NCBI GenBank assembly: GCA_027257055.1
Contig: JAPVLO010000894.1
Location: 62,001 to 126,000, forward strand
Length of the DNA: 64,000 bases
Direction: 5' to 3'
DNA from: Cephalopachus bancanus
Taxonomy: Eukaryota; Chordata; Mammalia; Primates; Tarsiidae
Shown here: positions 32,461-42,530 of the stretch, piece by piece
Position numbering within the stretch: the first letter of the stretch is position 1
How the letters are laid out: each line of letters opens with the position of its first letter
Position numbers and translations under genes: made by a program
Notes under the pieces: generated by a model
The model's input: the letters and a program-made list of their open reading frames with translations, nothing else
Database searches by the model: none
Told to the model about the DNA's origin: nothing

Positions 32461-32894
32461 CGGCACCTCCGTGCTCACGTGACCTGCGTGCCTGTGGCCG
32501 CCCTGACACATAGGTGCACAAAGCCAGCTCCCCCATCTGACCCACAGAGGCCAGAGTCCCTGGGACCCCTCAGATGCCCCCTGGCCTATGACACCCACCC
32601 CACCTCTATATCTTTTGCGAGGGCTTCTGACCCCCGGGGCCCTAGAAAAGGCAGGCGAACCAAGCCCCCTTCTCTGCCTGACGCCTCCTGCTAGAATAGG
32701 GGCTGTGTGGGTGACAAGGAGGAGGCTATGGCCGGGCTCAGCCTCCCTCCCCACCCCGGGGACCAGACGCCCCCTCCCCACCTTGACCCGGCATCAGAGG
32801 GGCCGTGTCTGCTGGCCTGGGGTGTGTCTGCAGAAGGCTCCTGTCCATGCCCCATGCCCACAGGAAACCCAAAACTCGTCACAATACCACGATG
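32461..32894. other. Single-copy DNA, no feature seen
   Basis: Nothing recognised. Confidence 0.35.
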
Positions 32895-32995
32895 GAGACC
32901 ACCAACTCCCTATGCACTCATGCACACATGCGCACTCCAGAACACACGGCAGACACACAACACCAACATGCGTCGAGGCACGCGCCCAAAGAAAC
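32895..32995. repeat. Degenerate CA-rich tract
   Basis: CACTCATGCACACATGCGCAC and neighbours. It continues after the Alu at 33171. Confidence 0.7.
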
Positions 32996-32997
32996 AA

Positions 32998-33170
32998 ATA
33001 ATCAGCCGAGTGTGGTGGTGCACGCCTGTAGTCCCAGCTACTCAGGAGGCTGAGGCAGGAGGATCACCTGAGCCCAGGAGGTCAAGGCTGCGGTGGCTGT
33101 GATGGTGCCACCGCACGCCAGCCTGGGCAACAGACAGAGTGAGGACCCGACTCCAAAAAAAAAAAAAGAC
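32998..33170 (+). repeat. Alu right monomer (FRAM-like)
   Basis: AATAATCAGCCGAGTGTGGTG to GAGTGAGGACCCGACTCC(A)13. It splits a CA-rich tract. Confidence 0.85.
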
Positions 33171-33365
33171 ATACCCAGACCCACACAGTCACACCACATC
33201 CCAGACACACAACACACACCCCAGGTGCCAGCAAATGCAGACACAGACAGCCCAGATCAGAGACACGACACAGAGGTGCAGATGGACACCCACGATCACA
33301 AAGGATGGACAGCAACACACGTGAGCACACACAGGCACCCACGGCACAGACACGCACTCACATGC
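33171..33365. repeat. Degenerate CA-rich tract
   Basis: CCCAGACACACAACACACACC and GACACCCACGATCAC-like words. Same tract as 32895-32995. Confidence 0.75.
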
Positions 33366-33399
33366 ACCCGTCGTTGGAGGCCGCCCCAGCTGGCCGCAC

Positions 33400-33520
33400 A
33401 TCCCCACAGCACCGTGGAGAGCTGGGCCCTTTCTGTGCCCTCCTGCCCAGAAGCTCCCTCCTCCAGGAAGTCTGCCTGCCTGACACGCCCCGCGTCACCC
33501 CTCCCCTCCTTCCTCCAACA
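33400..33520 (+). repeat. Possible L2 body
   Basis: CTCCCTCCTCCAGGAAGTCTG and CCTGCCTGACACGCC recall the 'aggaagccttccctgac' L2 stretch. Confidence 0.4.
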
Positions 33521-33689
33521 GCAGGTACTGGGCTGTGCTTGCAGCCACAGATCAACGACACGCAGCTTCACATTCACAGGGGATAAACTGAAAAATGCAG
33601 CACCTCTCTCCGTAACCGATGACCAATCCGCAGGACGCGATGCGAGGCCAAGGCCCAAGCCAGGCACCCAGAAACAAGGCCCGGCTCTG

Positions 33690-33780
33690 CCCACCCTGCT
33701 CTTACTGCCCCGTGCCTCAGTTTCCCCATCGGTGAAATGGGGACAATGGTGGCGGCTGGGAAGGTGAATGAACGACTTCC
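33690..33780 (+). repeat. MIR fragment
   Basis: CCGTGCCTCAGTTTCCCCATC, GGTGAAATGGGGACAATGG. Confidence 0.85.
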
Positions 33781-33944
33781 TGCCGGGCTGCCTAGCTGGG
33801 AGCCAGGCGATTCCCACTGCTGCTGTCACGTGGGTGTCATTTTCCGCCCCAGGGCGGCCGGCGCTCCATTTCTCCCCCCGGGGCCCTCCCCGTCTTGGTC
33901 CCTGGAGCTCCTCCTTGCAGGGACGGGATCTGGCCCATCCTCAC

Positions 33945-33990
33945 TGGTCCAGCTCAGTAGATGCTGGTAGAATGAACACAGGACGGAAGA
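33945..33990 (+). repeat. L2/MIR tail
   Basis: CCAGCTCAGTAGATGCTGGT, AGAATGAACACAGG. Confidence 0.55.
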
Positions 33991-34179
33991 ATGAAGGAAC
34001 GAATGACCTGGTCCCCGGCCCGCCCCAGCGGCCTGGCTCGGGATGGCGGGGAAGATAGGCTGGCGGGTCAGGCCCGAATGCCAGAGGTTCGGGCTGGGCA
34101 CCGGCAGCCGGGGGCTTTGCTGCTACATCTGGAGGGAAAGGCCAGACACCCCTGGAAATCCTGCAAGCGCTCAAGGCGC

Positions 34180-34432
34180 CCAGAGACGTGTCCTCCTGCC
34201 CCCTTCCTTCCTACTGCCCTCTGGCTACCGCTGCAGGCACTTCAGCCTCCTGGTGGCCCTGGAAGCCACCGGCCCATTCCCGCCTCGGGGCCTCTGCACC
34301 TGCTGTTCCCTCTGCCTGGAATGCTCTTCTTGGCCCCTGGGTATCTGTGTGCCTCCCTTCCTCACCTCCTCCCTGTCTCTGTTCCAGACTCGTCGTGAGG
34401 CCGCTCCTGACCCCACGGCTCCTGCTGCCCCT
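34180..34432 (+). repeat. L2 3' region
   Basis: CGGGGCCTCTGCACCTGCTG, TTCCCTCTGCCTGGAATGCTC, TTCCTCACCTCCTCCCTGTC. Confidence 0.85.
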
Positions 34433-34593
34433 TGTCCAAGCTAGGCAACCTAGCAGGAATTAGTTCATTTCTGAGATCTGGCTGCGCTGTTCTCAGCTCT
34501 CGTCAAGACCTGATGTTGATCTTTGGTTTGTTGCTGGTCTCCCCATGAGCTCCCTGGGTCAGGGGGTCTCATTTTATCCAAAGCTGTGACTCC

Positions 34594-34731
34594 CGGCCAG
34601 GCACAGTGGTTCACACCTATAATCCCAGCACTTCGGGAGGCTGAGGCGGGAGGATCACTTGAGGCCTGGAATTTGAGACCAGCCTGGGCAACATAGCGAG
34701 ACCCCACCTCTACCAAAAAGAAAAAAATGTA
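34594..34731 (+). repeat. Alu left monomer of a split AluJ
   Basis: GGCCAGGCACAGTGGTTCACA to AGCGAGACCCCACCTCTACC. Its right monomer is 35029-35185. Confidence 0.9.
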
Positions 34732-35028
34732 GGCCGGGCTCGGTGGCTCAGCCTGTAATCCCAGCACTTTTGGGAGGCCAAGGCGAGTAGATTGAGCCCA
34801 CAGGTTCAAGATCCACCCAGGCAACTTGGTGAGACCTCATCTCTACAATAAATTTTTTAAAATTAGGCGGGCGTGGTAGCGAGTGCCTGTAGTTCCAGCT
34901 ACTCGGAAGGCTGAGACGGAAGGATCGCCGGAGCCCAGCAGGTCGAGGCTGCGGTGGCCGGGAGCGGCCACTGCACTCCAGCCTGGGTGACAGAGTGAGA
35001 CTCCAACTCAAAAAAAAAGAAAAAAAAG
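34732..35028 (+). repeat. L-Alu inserted in the A-rich linker of an AluJ
   Basis: GGCCGGGCTCGGTGGCTCAG, GGTGGCCGGGAGCGGCCAC, CCAACTC(A)n. It separates the two monomers of one older Alu, fixing the age order. Confidence 0.93.
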
Positions 35029-35185
35029 TAAAAACTTAGCCAGGTGTGGTGGCACACATCTGTAGTCCCAGCTCCTCAGCAAGCTGAGGCGGGTGGGTCG
35101 CCTGAGCCCAGGAGTTCCAGCTGTGATCCTGCCATTGCACTCCAGCCTGGGTGACAGAGCAAGACCCTGTCATAAATAAATAAAT
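35029..35185 (+). repeat. Alu right monomer of a split AluJ
   Basis: AACTTAGCCAGGTGTGGTGG to GCAAGACCCTGTCATAAATAA. Confidence 0.88.
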
Positions 35186-35194
35186 GCAACAACA

Positions 35195-35280
35195 AAGTTG
35201 TGACTCCAGCCTCTAGAACACTGCCTGGCACGTCGGAGGTGGTCCACGGATATCAGTTGAATGAATAAACAAACCGAATA
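35195..35280 (+). repeat. L2 tail
   Basis: CTAGAACACTGCCTGGCACGT, TCAGTTGAATGAATAAACAAA. Confidence 0.75.
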
Positions 35281-35860
35281 GAATAGAAAGGAATGGAAGG
35301 TTCTGGAACAGACCAGAACCAGAAACCGCACAGTGGAACCACGGGATACACTGTGACAGCCCAACACAACCCAGCAAAGCTGGGCTGACAAGCGAGGTTT
35401 CACCAGAGCCAGACAGGATGGCCACAAACTCCCTGCTGAAACCACGTCCAGACTCTGCAGGCACCATCAGGGCAGGGGACAGAGCTCCCTGCAGGCCCAG
35501 CTATCCTGGAGTGAGGGCCCTTCCGCCCACTCTGCCCCGGTTCCTGCCCAGCTGGACAGGTCAGAGGTGGTTTCTGGTCCTGGCACCGGGGCTCTGGCCC
35601 CGTCTGGGGCGATTCCCGCTGAGTCACTGGCTGCGGCTCTGGCCAGGATCCCGTAGGCCTGATTATACCGGGGGTGGGGGAGCCTGGGAGCCTGGGAGGG
35701 TGAGACACAGAGTCTGCATGTGTGTTGGGGGGTGCTGGGCTGGGTGCAGGTTGTTCTCTCACTGGGGACTTCTGCCGCACCTTCCCACAGCCAGAGGGTG
35801 ACAGGGAGCCCCCTCTCCCTGCTTGCTGCCTCCCAGGCCTGACAGTTGTGAAAGAGGAGA
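35281..35860. other. Single-copy DNA, no feature seen
   Basis: No repeat or exon is recognised. Confidence 0.4.
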
Positions 35861-35862
35861 AA

Positions 35863-36148
35863 GGCCGGGAACGGTGACTCACACCTGTCATCCCAGCACT
35901 TTGGGAGGCGGAGGCGAGAGGACTGCCTGAGCCCACGGGTTCGAGACCCGCCTGGGCAACTTGGTGAGACCTCATCTCTACAATAAATCAAAAAATCAGC
36001 CGGGCGTGGTAGCACGCGCCTGTAGTTCCAGCTACTCGGAAGGCTGAGGCGGAAGGATCACCGGAGCCCAGCAGGTCGAGGCTGCGGTGGCCGGGAGTGG
36101 CCACCGCACTCCAGTCTGGGCGACAGAGTGCGACTCCAACTCAAAAAA
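35863..36148 (+). repeat. L-Alu, full length
   Basis: GGCCGGGAACGGTGACTCAC head (older type) with CACGGGTTCGAGACCCGCC and CAATAAATCAAAAAATCAG. It is an intermediate in T-arm evolution. Confidence 0.9.
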
Positions 36149-36285
36149 GAAAAGAGCTGACACCCGAGTCTGAGAGAAAGAGTCAGTCCCTTGAAGCTCC
36201 CAGGCAGAAGACGCAGCTGGTGCAAAGGCCCTTAGGCTGGAGCCTGGCCACCAGATTCAAGAAACAGAAAGAAGGTTGCAAAGCT

Positions 36286-36433
36286 GAGCGTGTGTGTGGG
36301 AATGTGATTGTGTGCCTGAATGTGTGTGTGTGTGACTGTGTGACGGTGACTGTGACTGTGTGTGTGACTGTGTGAAGGTGACGGTATGACTGTGACTGTG
36401 TGACTGTGTGTGGTTGTGTGTGTGAGTGTGACT
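36286..36433. repeat. Degenerate TGTGAC repeat
   Basis: GTGTGACTGTGTGACGGTGAC and variants, leading into the tandem duplication. Confidence 0.85.
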
Positions 36434-36503
36434 CCGTGTGACTGTGTAAGTGTCTGAGACTGTGTGTGACTGTGTGTGTGCAGCCATGTGGGTGACTGCG
36501 AGT

Positions 36504-36558
<55 letters not shown>

Positions 36559-36700
36559 CCTGGGTGTGGGTGTGCGACCACCGGAGGGCTTAGGACATGG
36601 AGGGGGCTGAGTCCACAACCTGTAGCCCAGGGAGTACAAGGACGGACACTCCAGGCCCCCTCGCGCCTGACGGCTCCTGACAGGTGGCTTTCTGTGGTTC
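36434..36700. repeat. Tandem duplication, copy 1 (267 bp)
   Basis: CCGTGTGACTGTGTAAGTGT ... (TG)n ... GCGCGCGCGCCTGGGTGTGG ... GGCTTTCTGTGGTTC. It is identical by eye to copy 2 except for TG repeat number. Confidence 0.95.
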
Positions 36701-36770
36701 CCGTGTGACTGTGTAAGTGTCTGAGACTGTGTGTGACTGTGTGTGTGCAGCCATGTGGGTGACTGCGAGT

Positions 36771-36831
<61 letters not shown>

Positions 36832-36973
36832 CCTGGGTGTGGGTGTGCGACCACCGGAGGGCTTAGGACATGGAGGGGGCTGAGTCCACAACCTGTAGCC
36901 CAGGGAGTACAAGGACGGACACTCCAGGCCCCCTCGCGCCTGACGGCTCCTGACAGGTGGCTTTCTGTGGTTC
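36701..36973. repeat. Tandem duplication, copy 2 (273 bp)
   Basis: Repeats copy 1, with three more TG units. The breakpoints share CCG (ACTCCGTG on the left, TTCCCGCT on the right, TTCCCGTG at the junction). Confidence 0.95.
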
Positions 36974-37197
36974 CCGCTCAGCAGAGGCCACAGCTGGCGT
37001 CTCCACCGGCCCCCACCCCCGCGCCTCCACCCCTTTCCCGCCCAGCAGCGACGGGAAACTGTGACTCAGGTCTGGCTGGCTCAGGCCTCCCTGCTCCCAC
37101 GTCCAGGCGCTGGGCTGGAGCCAGCCTGAGCCTGCCGTCCAGCCTCCCGCCCGCCGGCCACCGCTGCAGCCAGGGCGCCCTCCCCGTGGCAGCCGCT

Positions 37198-37220
37198 CCA
37201 CGTGGCTCTTCATTGGCTGG
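37198..37220. promoter_or_regulatory. E-box and inverted CCAAT box
   Basis: CCACGTGG (37198-37205) followed by ATTGGCTGG (37212-37220, antisense CCAAT) in GC-rich, non-repeat DNA. Matches by eye. Confidence 0.35.
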
Positions 37221-37221
37221 A

Positions 37222-37348
37222 GCGGCGGCCCCAACCCTGCAAATCAACCTTTCCAACCCGAGCTCCGGTCCACCCCATTTTCCAGAGGAGGAAACTGAGA
37301 CCCAGCGAGGCTGCGACATGTGTCACACAGCAGGTCTGGCACGCTGGG
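37222..37348 (-). repeat. MIR fragment
   Basis: CCCCATTTTCCAGAGGAGGAA, ACTGAGACCCAGCGAGGC, TGTGTCACACAGCAGGTCTGG. Confidence 0.85.
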
Positions 37349-37701
37349 GACACGGCGCTGGCAGTAGCGGTTGCTTAGTCTGGGGCGGCGGACTGGTTGG
37401 GGCCGAGCCTTTGCCAGTGTAGACAGACCACACGCCTTCCCAGGCACCTCCCAGGCAGGTGGGTCCCCAGGCTGCAGACCTGGCCTTGGATCCCGACACC
37501 CGCCCATCCCCACCGTGGGCTCTCCCCTCTCTCCCCCCACACCCTTGCCCAGAAAGAACCAGGACCCCAGGAGGAAACACCCAGGGACACAGGCTTCTGG
37601 GGGCACCGTGGCCCCTCCCACTTCCTCCACCAGCTGGAGACCTCCGCCGTGCACGGCCACTTAATTCTGCAAAACAGTCAAGGACATTTTCCAGGCTTCC
37701 T
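37349..37701. other. Single-copy DNA, no feature seen
   Basis: Nothing recognised. Confidence 0.35.
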
Positions 37702-37958
37702 TGAGAGAAGCATGGTGGCTTGGTGCAGGTCCATCCGGACCCTGACTGCCCAGGTTCGAGCCCTGGCTCAGTCTCTTCTCAGCTGTTCAATGCTGGGCAA
37801 GTGTTCCCAACTCTCTGGGCCTCTGTTTCCCCTCTGGACAGCAGGGCTTATGACAGCACAGCCTCCCAGGGCTGGCGTGTTGACCGGGTCCACGCATGCA
37901 TGTCTCAGCACACTGTGGTACACAGCTGGTGCTCAGAGAGTGTTCCTGATGTTCCACA
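37702..37958 (+). repeat. MIR, full length
   Basis: AAGCATGGTGGCTTGGTGCAG start, CCCAGGTTCGAGCCCTGGC (B box intact), CTGGGCCTCTGTTTCCCCTC, and ACACAGCTGGTGCTCAGAGAG end. Confidence 0.93.
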
Positions 37959-38355
37959 CACCCCCTGAGTCCGTGCTGAACCTCAGCAAAGGCACCCCCA
38001 ACTCCCCGTCCACACTGAGAGCTCGCTTGCGGGATTCTGGGTCACCCTGTCCCTCCCATCAGTGCTACGCACCTGGGTTAGAGTTCTGCTCTCTGGCACC
38101 CACGGAAGAGGCCCCAGTTATTATTCTGGGTGAATGGCCTGGGTTGCTTTCTCCCCGATAAGGGGGTGCCCCGGCATTTCTGGAGAAAGTATGCAGTTTT
38201 CTGATCTGGAACATTTCATGGCAGTGTGGATAATGGACTTTTGAGGTAGACACCCCTTTCACTCTGGGGTTGCCCATCCTTTCCAACCCTGGGGAGGAGA
38301 TTCCCGGAGTTCCTGACTCCCTTGGGCCCCGCCCTAGACACCTGGTTCTTGGTTT
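37959..38355. other. Single-copy DNA, no feature seen
   Basis: Nothing recognised. Confidence 0.35.
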
Positions 38356-38368
38356 AATAACAAGGATA

Positions 38369-38667
38369 GGCTGGGCTCAGCGGCTCAGCCTGTAATCCCA
38401 GCACTTTGGGAGGTCAAGGTGAGTGGATTGCCTGAGCCCGTGGGTTCGAGACCCGCCTGGGCAACTTGGCGAGACTTCGTCTCTACAATAAATCAAAAAT
38501 TAGCTGGGCGTGGTGGTGCACGACTGTGGTTCCAGCTACTTGGAAGGCTGAGGCGGAAGGATTGCCGGAGCCCAGCAGGTCAACGCTGGGGTGGCCGTGA
38601 GGGTGCCACTGCACTCCAGCCTGGGCGACGGAGTGAGACGCCAACTCAAATAATAATAATAATAATA
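38369..38667 (+). repeat. L-Alu, full length
   Basis: GGCTGGGCTCAGCGGCTCAG to GACGCCAACTCAAATAATAAT. TSD AATAACAA(G/A)GATA is at 38356-38368 and 38668-38680. It sits beside the AT-rich 3' end of the antisense MIR, which is a preferred L1-type target. Confidence 0.92.
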
Positions 38668-38671
38668 AATA

Positions 38672-38872
38672 ACAAAGATAATAATAACAACAGTGATAAC
38701 CACGGCAGCGGGCTGCCTTCGTATCTCAACCGTGGAACCACCATCGGTGGGAGTGTCTCACCATCCAGTGGGGGACGGAGGCCCAGGGAGGTGACCCGCT
38801 TCTCAGTGTCACACAGCCAATGGGGCAGCAGGGGTCGGAACCCAAGCCTGTCTGCAGGGAGTGCTGGCTTGT
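38672..38872 (-). repeat. MIR, long fragment
   Basis: AGATAATAATAACAACAGTG, ACGGAGGCCCAGGGAGGTGAC, TCAGTGTCACACAGCCAATGG, TCGGAACCCAAGCC. Confidence 0.85.
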
Positions 38873-38984
38873 CCCCTGTCCCTAGCTTTCCCCGTGGCCA
38901 GCTGTACAGAGGCTGAGCATGGACACCCTGCTTCCTCTCCTCTCAGCTTGGGTTCGAGGGGTCTGGAATCCAACAGCCCCAAAG

Positions 38985-39092
38985 TCATCCCCCTGTTTTT
39001 TAGGGACACTTCAAGGAACTGGCTCTTTCTCTGAGACTCAGGTGTCAGCTTCAATACCACCACCTCAGAGAAGCCCTCCCTGACCACCTGAG
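38985..39092 (+). repeat. L2 body fragment
   Basis: TCAGCTTCAATACCACCACC, TCAGAGAAGCCCTCCCTGACC is a typical L2 3' region. Confidence 0.65.
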
Positions 39093-39096
39093 CTGC

Positions 39097-39235
39097 ATAT
39101 TTATTTATTTTTTGAGACAGGATCTCACTGTGGTGCGATCATAGCTCACCGTAACTTCGAACCCCTGGGCTCAAGCAATCCTCCCGCCTCAACCTCCCAA
39201 AGTGCTGGGATCACAGGCATGAGACGCCCGGCCAG
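39097..39235 (-). repeat. Alu monomer, deleted
   Basis: TTTTTTGAGACAGGATCTCAC to CATGAGACGCCCGGCC. Monomer-sized and AluJ-like. Confidence 0.8.
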
Positions 39236-39279
39236 CGTCCTCTCTTCTTACTGGTGTGATCTTGGCTCACAAATTCCAC

Positions 39280-39535
39280 TTGGCTCATGATTCTGTTCAT
39301 ACAGAAAGGCAAATCCACAGAGATGGAAACCAGGTCTGTGGTTCGGGGCCCGGGGCACGGGGGCGGGGAAGCGACAGCTTCATGGGACAGGGTTTCCTTT
39401 GGAGTGACGGAAATGTTCTGGAACGAGCCGGCGGAGAGGGTTGCACAATGTTGCGAACGTACTAAATACCGCTGACGCGCACACTTTAAACTGTTTCCAG
39501 TGATAGATTTCATGTGTATTTTACCACACTAGGAC
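39280..39535 (+). repeat. Old L1 3' UTR fragment
   Basis: CATACAGAAAGGCAAATCCAC, AGAGGGTTGCACAATGTTGCG, AACGTACTAAATACCGCTGA and CATGTGTATTTTACCACAC follow the 3' end of old mammalian L1. Non-functional scrap. Confidence 0.7.
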
Positions 39536-39663
39536 GAGTGCCCAGCACACAGCAAGCAGCCAGTGAATGGTGGCATGACATCATGACTTCAGGGGACTCT
39601 TGTGGTTGCCAGGGCTTGGGGTCCAGAGCCATGAGGCTCATGTCACATCAACACGGTATCTGT

Positions 39664-39962
39664 CGGGCACAGTGGCTTACACCTGTCTTCCCAGCACTTT
39701 GGGAGGCGGAGGCAAGAGGATTGCCTGAGCCCATGGGTTCGAGACCAGCTTGGGTGTCATGGAGAGACCTTCTCTCTACAAAAAAAAAAAAGAAATTAGC
39801 AGGTCATGATGGTGCACACCTGCAGTTCTAGGTACTTGGAAGGCTGGGGCAGAAGGATCGCCTGAGCCCAGCAGGTCGATGCTCTGGTATTTGCGAGTGT
39901 GCCACTGCACTCTGTCCTGGGCGACAGTGAGACTCCTACTCAAAAAATAAAATTCAAAAAAA
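39664..39962 (+). repeat. Alu, intermediate type, full length
   Basis: CGGGCACAGTGGCTTACACC, a CATGGGTTCGAGACCAGC B region, and a GAGACTCCTACTCAAAAAA end. Confidence 0.88.
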
Positions 39963-40159
39963 CACCGTAGCCACAAAACACAGAACCTGCTTCTTTAGTG
40001 GCCATCAGTGACCCCGTGCACGGCACCTGGTGACCACAATTTCTGTGCCACCTAGGAGTCTAGATGGCTCCCAATCACTCTGCCCTGCCACTGTTGTAAC
40101 TGTGGGAAGGTAAGTCACAACATCCCCACATGCCACGTAGCCACGAAGTTAAGCAAAGC
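39963..40159. other. Single-copy DNA, no feature seen
   Basis: Nothing recognised. Confidence 0.35.
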
Positions 40160-40265
40160 AGGGTCTGGTTCAGCCAGGGTCAGCAGGGAAGGCTCCTCGG
40201 AGGAGGCAACACAGAGTCTGCACAAAGTGACAGGGGAGCCGAGTGCGGCTCTGGGTGATGTGCCC
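40160..40265 (-). repeat. L2 internal scrap
   Basis: GGTCAGCAGGGAAGGCTCCTCGGAGGAGGC resembles the antisense 'cagggaaggcctccctgaggagg' of L2. Confidence 0.45.
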
Positions 40266-40334
40266 CTGCCCACCTCTCCCCTCTCAGCCACACGGGCTGC
40301 CCCCTCTCACTGAGTTCTAGCCACGCCCTCTCCC

Positions 40335-40433
40335 CAGGCACTGGCTGGACTGACCCTGTCCCAGGGCCTTTGCACAGGCAGCCCATGTTGCAGGGGCACT
40401 TTCCCACTTTCCCACACCCCGGACCAGCTCCTT
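40335..40433 (+). repeat. L2, first part, split by an Alu
   Basis: CCCAGGGCCTTTGCACAGGC, AGCCCATGTTGCAGGGGCAC. It continues at 40704 after the inserted Alu. Confidence 0.75.
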
Positions 40434-40703
40434 GTTTTTTGAGTTGGAGTCTCACTCTGTTGCCCAGGCTGGAGTGTAGTGGCACACTCACGGCCAGCAC
40501 AGCCTCGACCTGCTGGGCTCAGGCGATCCTTCTGCCTCAGCCTTCCAAGTAGCTGGAACTACAGGGGCACACCACCATGCCTGGCTAATCGACGAGGTCT
40601 TGCGAAGTTGCCCAGGCTGGCCTCGAACCCCTGGACTCAGACAGTCCTCTTGCCTCTGTCTCTCAAAATCCTGGGATGACAGGTGTGAGCCCCCTCACCC
40701 GTG
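40434..40703 (-). repeat. Alu inserted in L2, linker deleted
   Basis: GAGTTGGAGTCTCACTCTGTTG to GTGTGAGCCCCCTCACCC. The linker is reduced to CTAATCGACGAGG. TSD ACCAGCT(C/T)CTT is at 40423-40433 and 40705-40715. Confidence 0.92.
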
Positions 40704-41040
40704 AACCAGCTTCTTCTTCCCATGTGGGTCTCTGCTCAAACATCACCTCCCCAGGAAGGCCCACCAAGACTGCTCCGTCTCAAGGGGTCCCCGCAGTCAC
40801 CCTCCCTCACTCTCCCCCTGCTTTATTTCCAGCTTGGTGGTCTTCCTGCCTCCCCCACAAGCCTGTCAGCTGGGTGAGAGCGAGGCTCTTGGTCTGTCCT
40901 GTTCGCTGCTGCATCCCCTGTGCCCTCTGCCTAGAACGGCACCCAGCACATAGTAGGTGCTGAAGAAATATCTGTAGAAGTAAAGCACAAACAGACGAAT
41001 GAATGGTGTGTGAGGGAATGAATGAATGCTTCTGTGTAGA
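40704..41040 (+). repeat. L2 3' end, second part
   Basis: GGGTCTCTGCTCAAACATCAC, CTCCCCAGGAAGGCCCACCAA, TCCCTGCTGTTCG-like CCTGTTCGCTGCTGCATCCCC, ACCCAGCACATAGTAGGTGC and GAATGAATG end. Confidence 0.92.
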
Positions 41041-42404
41041 GGAGGGGCTCAGGCCCCGAAGGGAGGCAAGACTTCCCAAGGACACACAGGTGGGCAGAGG
41101 GGCGACTCCAGTGCCCCTGGGTCCAGGCCCCACCAGGGTGTGACCAAGATAGGCCTGGGGACCCCTGCGTCTGGTCCTCCTCCCTCGCAATGGCCCCTCG
41201 GCCCCACAGCCTGGGGGTGGCCCGCCTCATTCCCCAGCCCACGGCGTTCTGGCCGTGCCAGCCTCCAGGTGACCCACAGGGACTTTCCCCACAGGTGAGG
41301 GCTGGGGCAGGGGAAAGTGCCAGGTGGCTGCCGAGATGGCTGTTCCCGAAACTGCCACCCAGGAAGGAAGCAGGGGTGACGGGGTGGCCATGCCACCGGG
41401 GCTCTGCGGAAGCTTCCCCCCCCCGCCCGCCAGGCGCCCACCCCAGGGACCCTGGGCTGGTATGGTGGACGCCTTCTCTGAGCCTCCGATGCCCAGGGTC
41501 ACATGTGCCAGGCCCTCCCTCAAGGCTTACGGGGACTGGCGGGGGCCTGCACGGGACACACCCTGCGAGAGTGCTCGGGATATACTTATACCAAGAAAGC
41601 ATGTGCTGCTTATCTCCAATGCCCGTTCCTCCGGGCATGCCGGCGTTGTCTTCGATGTTGCCCCTGCTGCGTGAGTTGTTGCTGAATCAGGCAGCCCTAA
41701 TTTGGCAGGAAATGGGTGTTCGAGGGTGTCCAGAAAAATGAATGCGTGGAGCTACAAAGTATTAGCTCAAGAAGTGAACAAAGGAGGGATGGGACCCCAT
41801 TTGGAGCAGGCATTATTACGGCGGTTGTCCTTGTCTTCTCACTTAGGGTTCAAAACTTCCTGCTTCCACACATTCTCTCCTTCTCAGGCTCCGACGGCCA
41901 AGGCTGCCAGGGGAAGTGACTCAGCCAAGGCCTCCAGGCCTGTCGGCGTCTGGGCCGAGGCCCGTTCAGCTTCCAGGCAGCGCCTGCCCCGTGGGAGCAG
42001 AACCTGCCCGCCTCGGCCTGTGACCCTTCACCCCTCAGACAATGGCTGCCCACGGAGGCGACGTGGCCCATCCAGGCTGCCGGTGGCACCTCCTGCAGGC
42101 TGCCCTCGCCCTGGGGCCCAGGAGCTGCAGGCCCGGCTCCTGGCAGAAGCCCAGGCCCAGCGGGGGCTGCCGTGAGTCCCGCACCCAGTGCCCGCGGCCC
42201 CAGCCGGCCACCGGGTTACTCAGCCAGGGCTCCACTTCACACTTCACGGAGGAAATTCCTCCCCGCAGCCCCACCCGCTCCGGCTTCGCGGCCGGGAACC
42301 ACCTCCCCCAGGGCCAGTTCACCTCCTGGCAGATGTGGAAACCTAAGCTTGGCTGTGAGCTGGCAGCCAGGGCTCAAGCCAGACGCTCCACCAACACTGC
42401 TGGC
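41041..42404. other. Long non-repeat stretch with a possible conserved element
   Basis: No Alu, MIR or L2 is recognised here except a weak antisense MIR scrap near 42330. The less GC-rich part at 41575-41830 carries MARE-like and CArG motifs. Confidence 0.5.
41680..41705. promoter_or_regulatory. MARE-like site and CArG box
   Basis: TGCTGAATCAGGCA (41680-41693) is near the Maf element TGCTGAnTCAGCA. CCTAATTTGG (41696-41705) is an exact CC(A/T)6GG SRF box. The two are two bases apart. Confidence 0.4.
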
Positions 42405-42482
42405 ACTGTATTTCATTCAGTCACTCGACAGACACTGACGGAGGGTCTGCTGGGCCAGGCCCTGGGCCCCGTCCTTGGTTTG
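42405..42482 (-). repeat. L2 3' end fragment
   Basis: TTTCATTCAGTCACTCGACAG, ACACTGACGGAGGGTCTGCTG, GGCCAGGCCCTGGGCC. Confidence 0.7.
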
Positions 42483-42530
42483 GCTGTTGGAAGAAGTGGA
42501 TCAGATGACGAGCATTTAAAAAGAACCCCG

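Noticed and set aside
32205..33365. CRISPR-like or structured repeat array
   Set aside because: Irregular TG/CA decay without direct repeats or spacers, and the genome is vertebrate.
36183..36912. His/Thr repeat proteins from the TG tract
   Set aside because: Translation of a (TG/CA)n microsatellite and the tandem duplication.
37702..37958. tRNA gene from the intact B box
   Set aside because: The rest follows MIR, not a cloverleaf. MIR is tRNA-derived, so the B box alone is expected.
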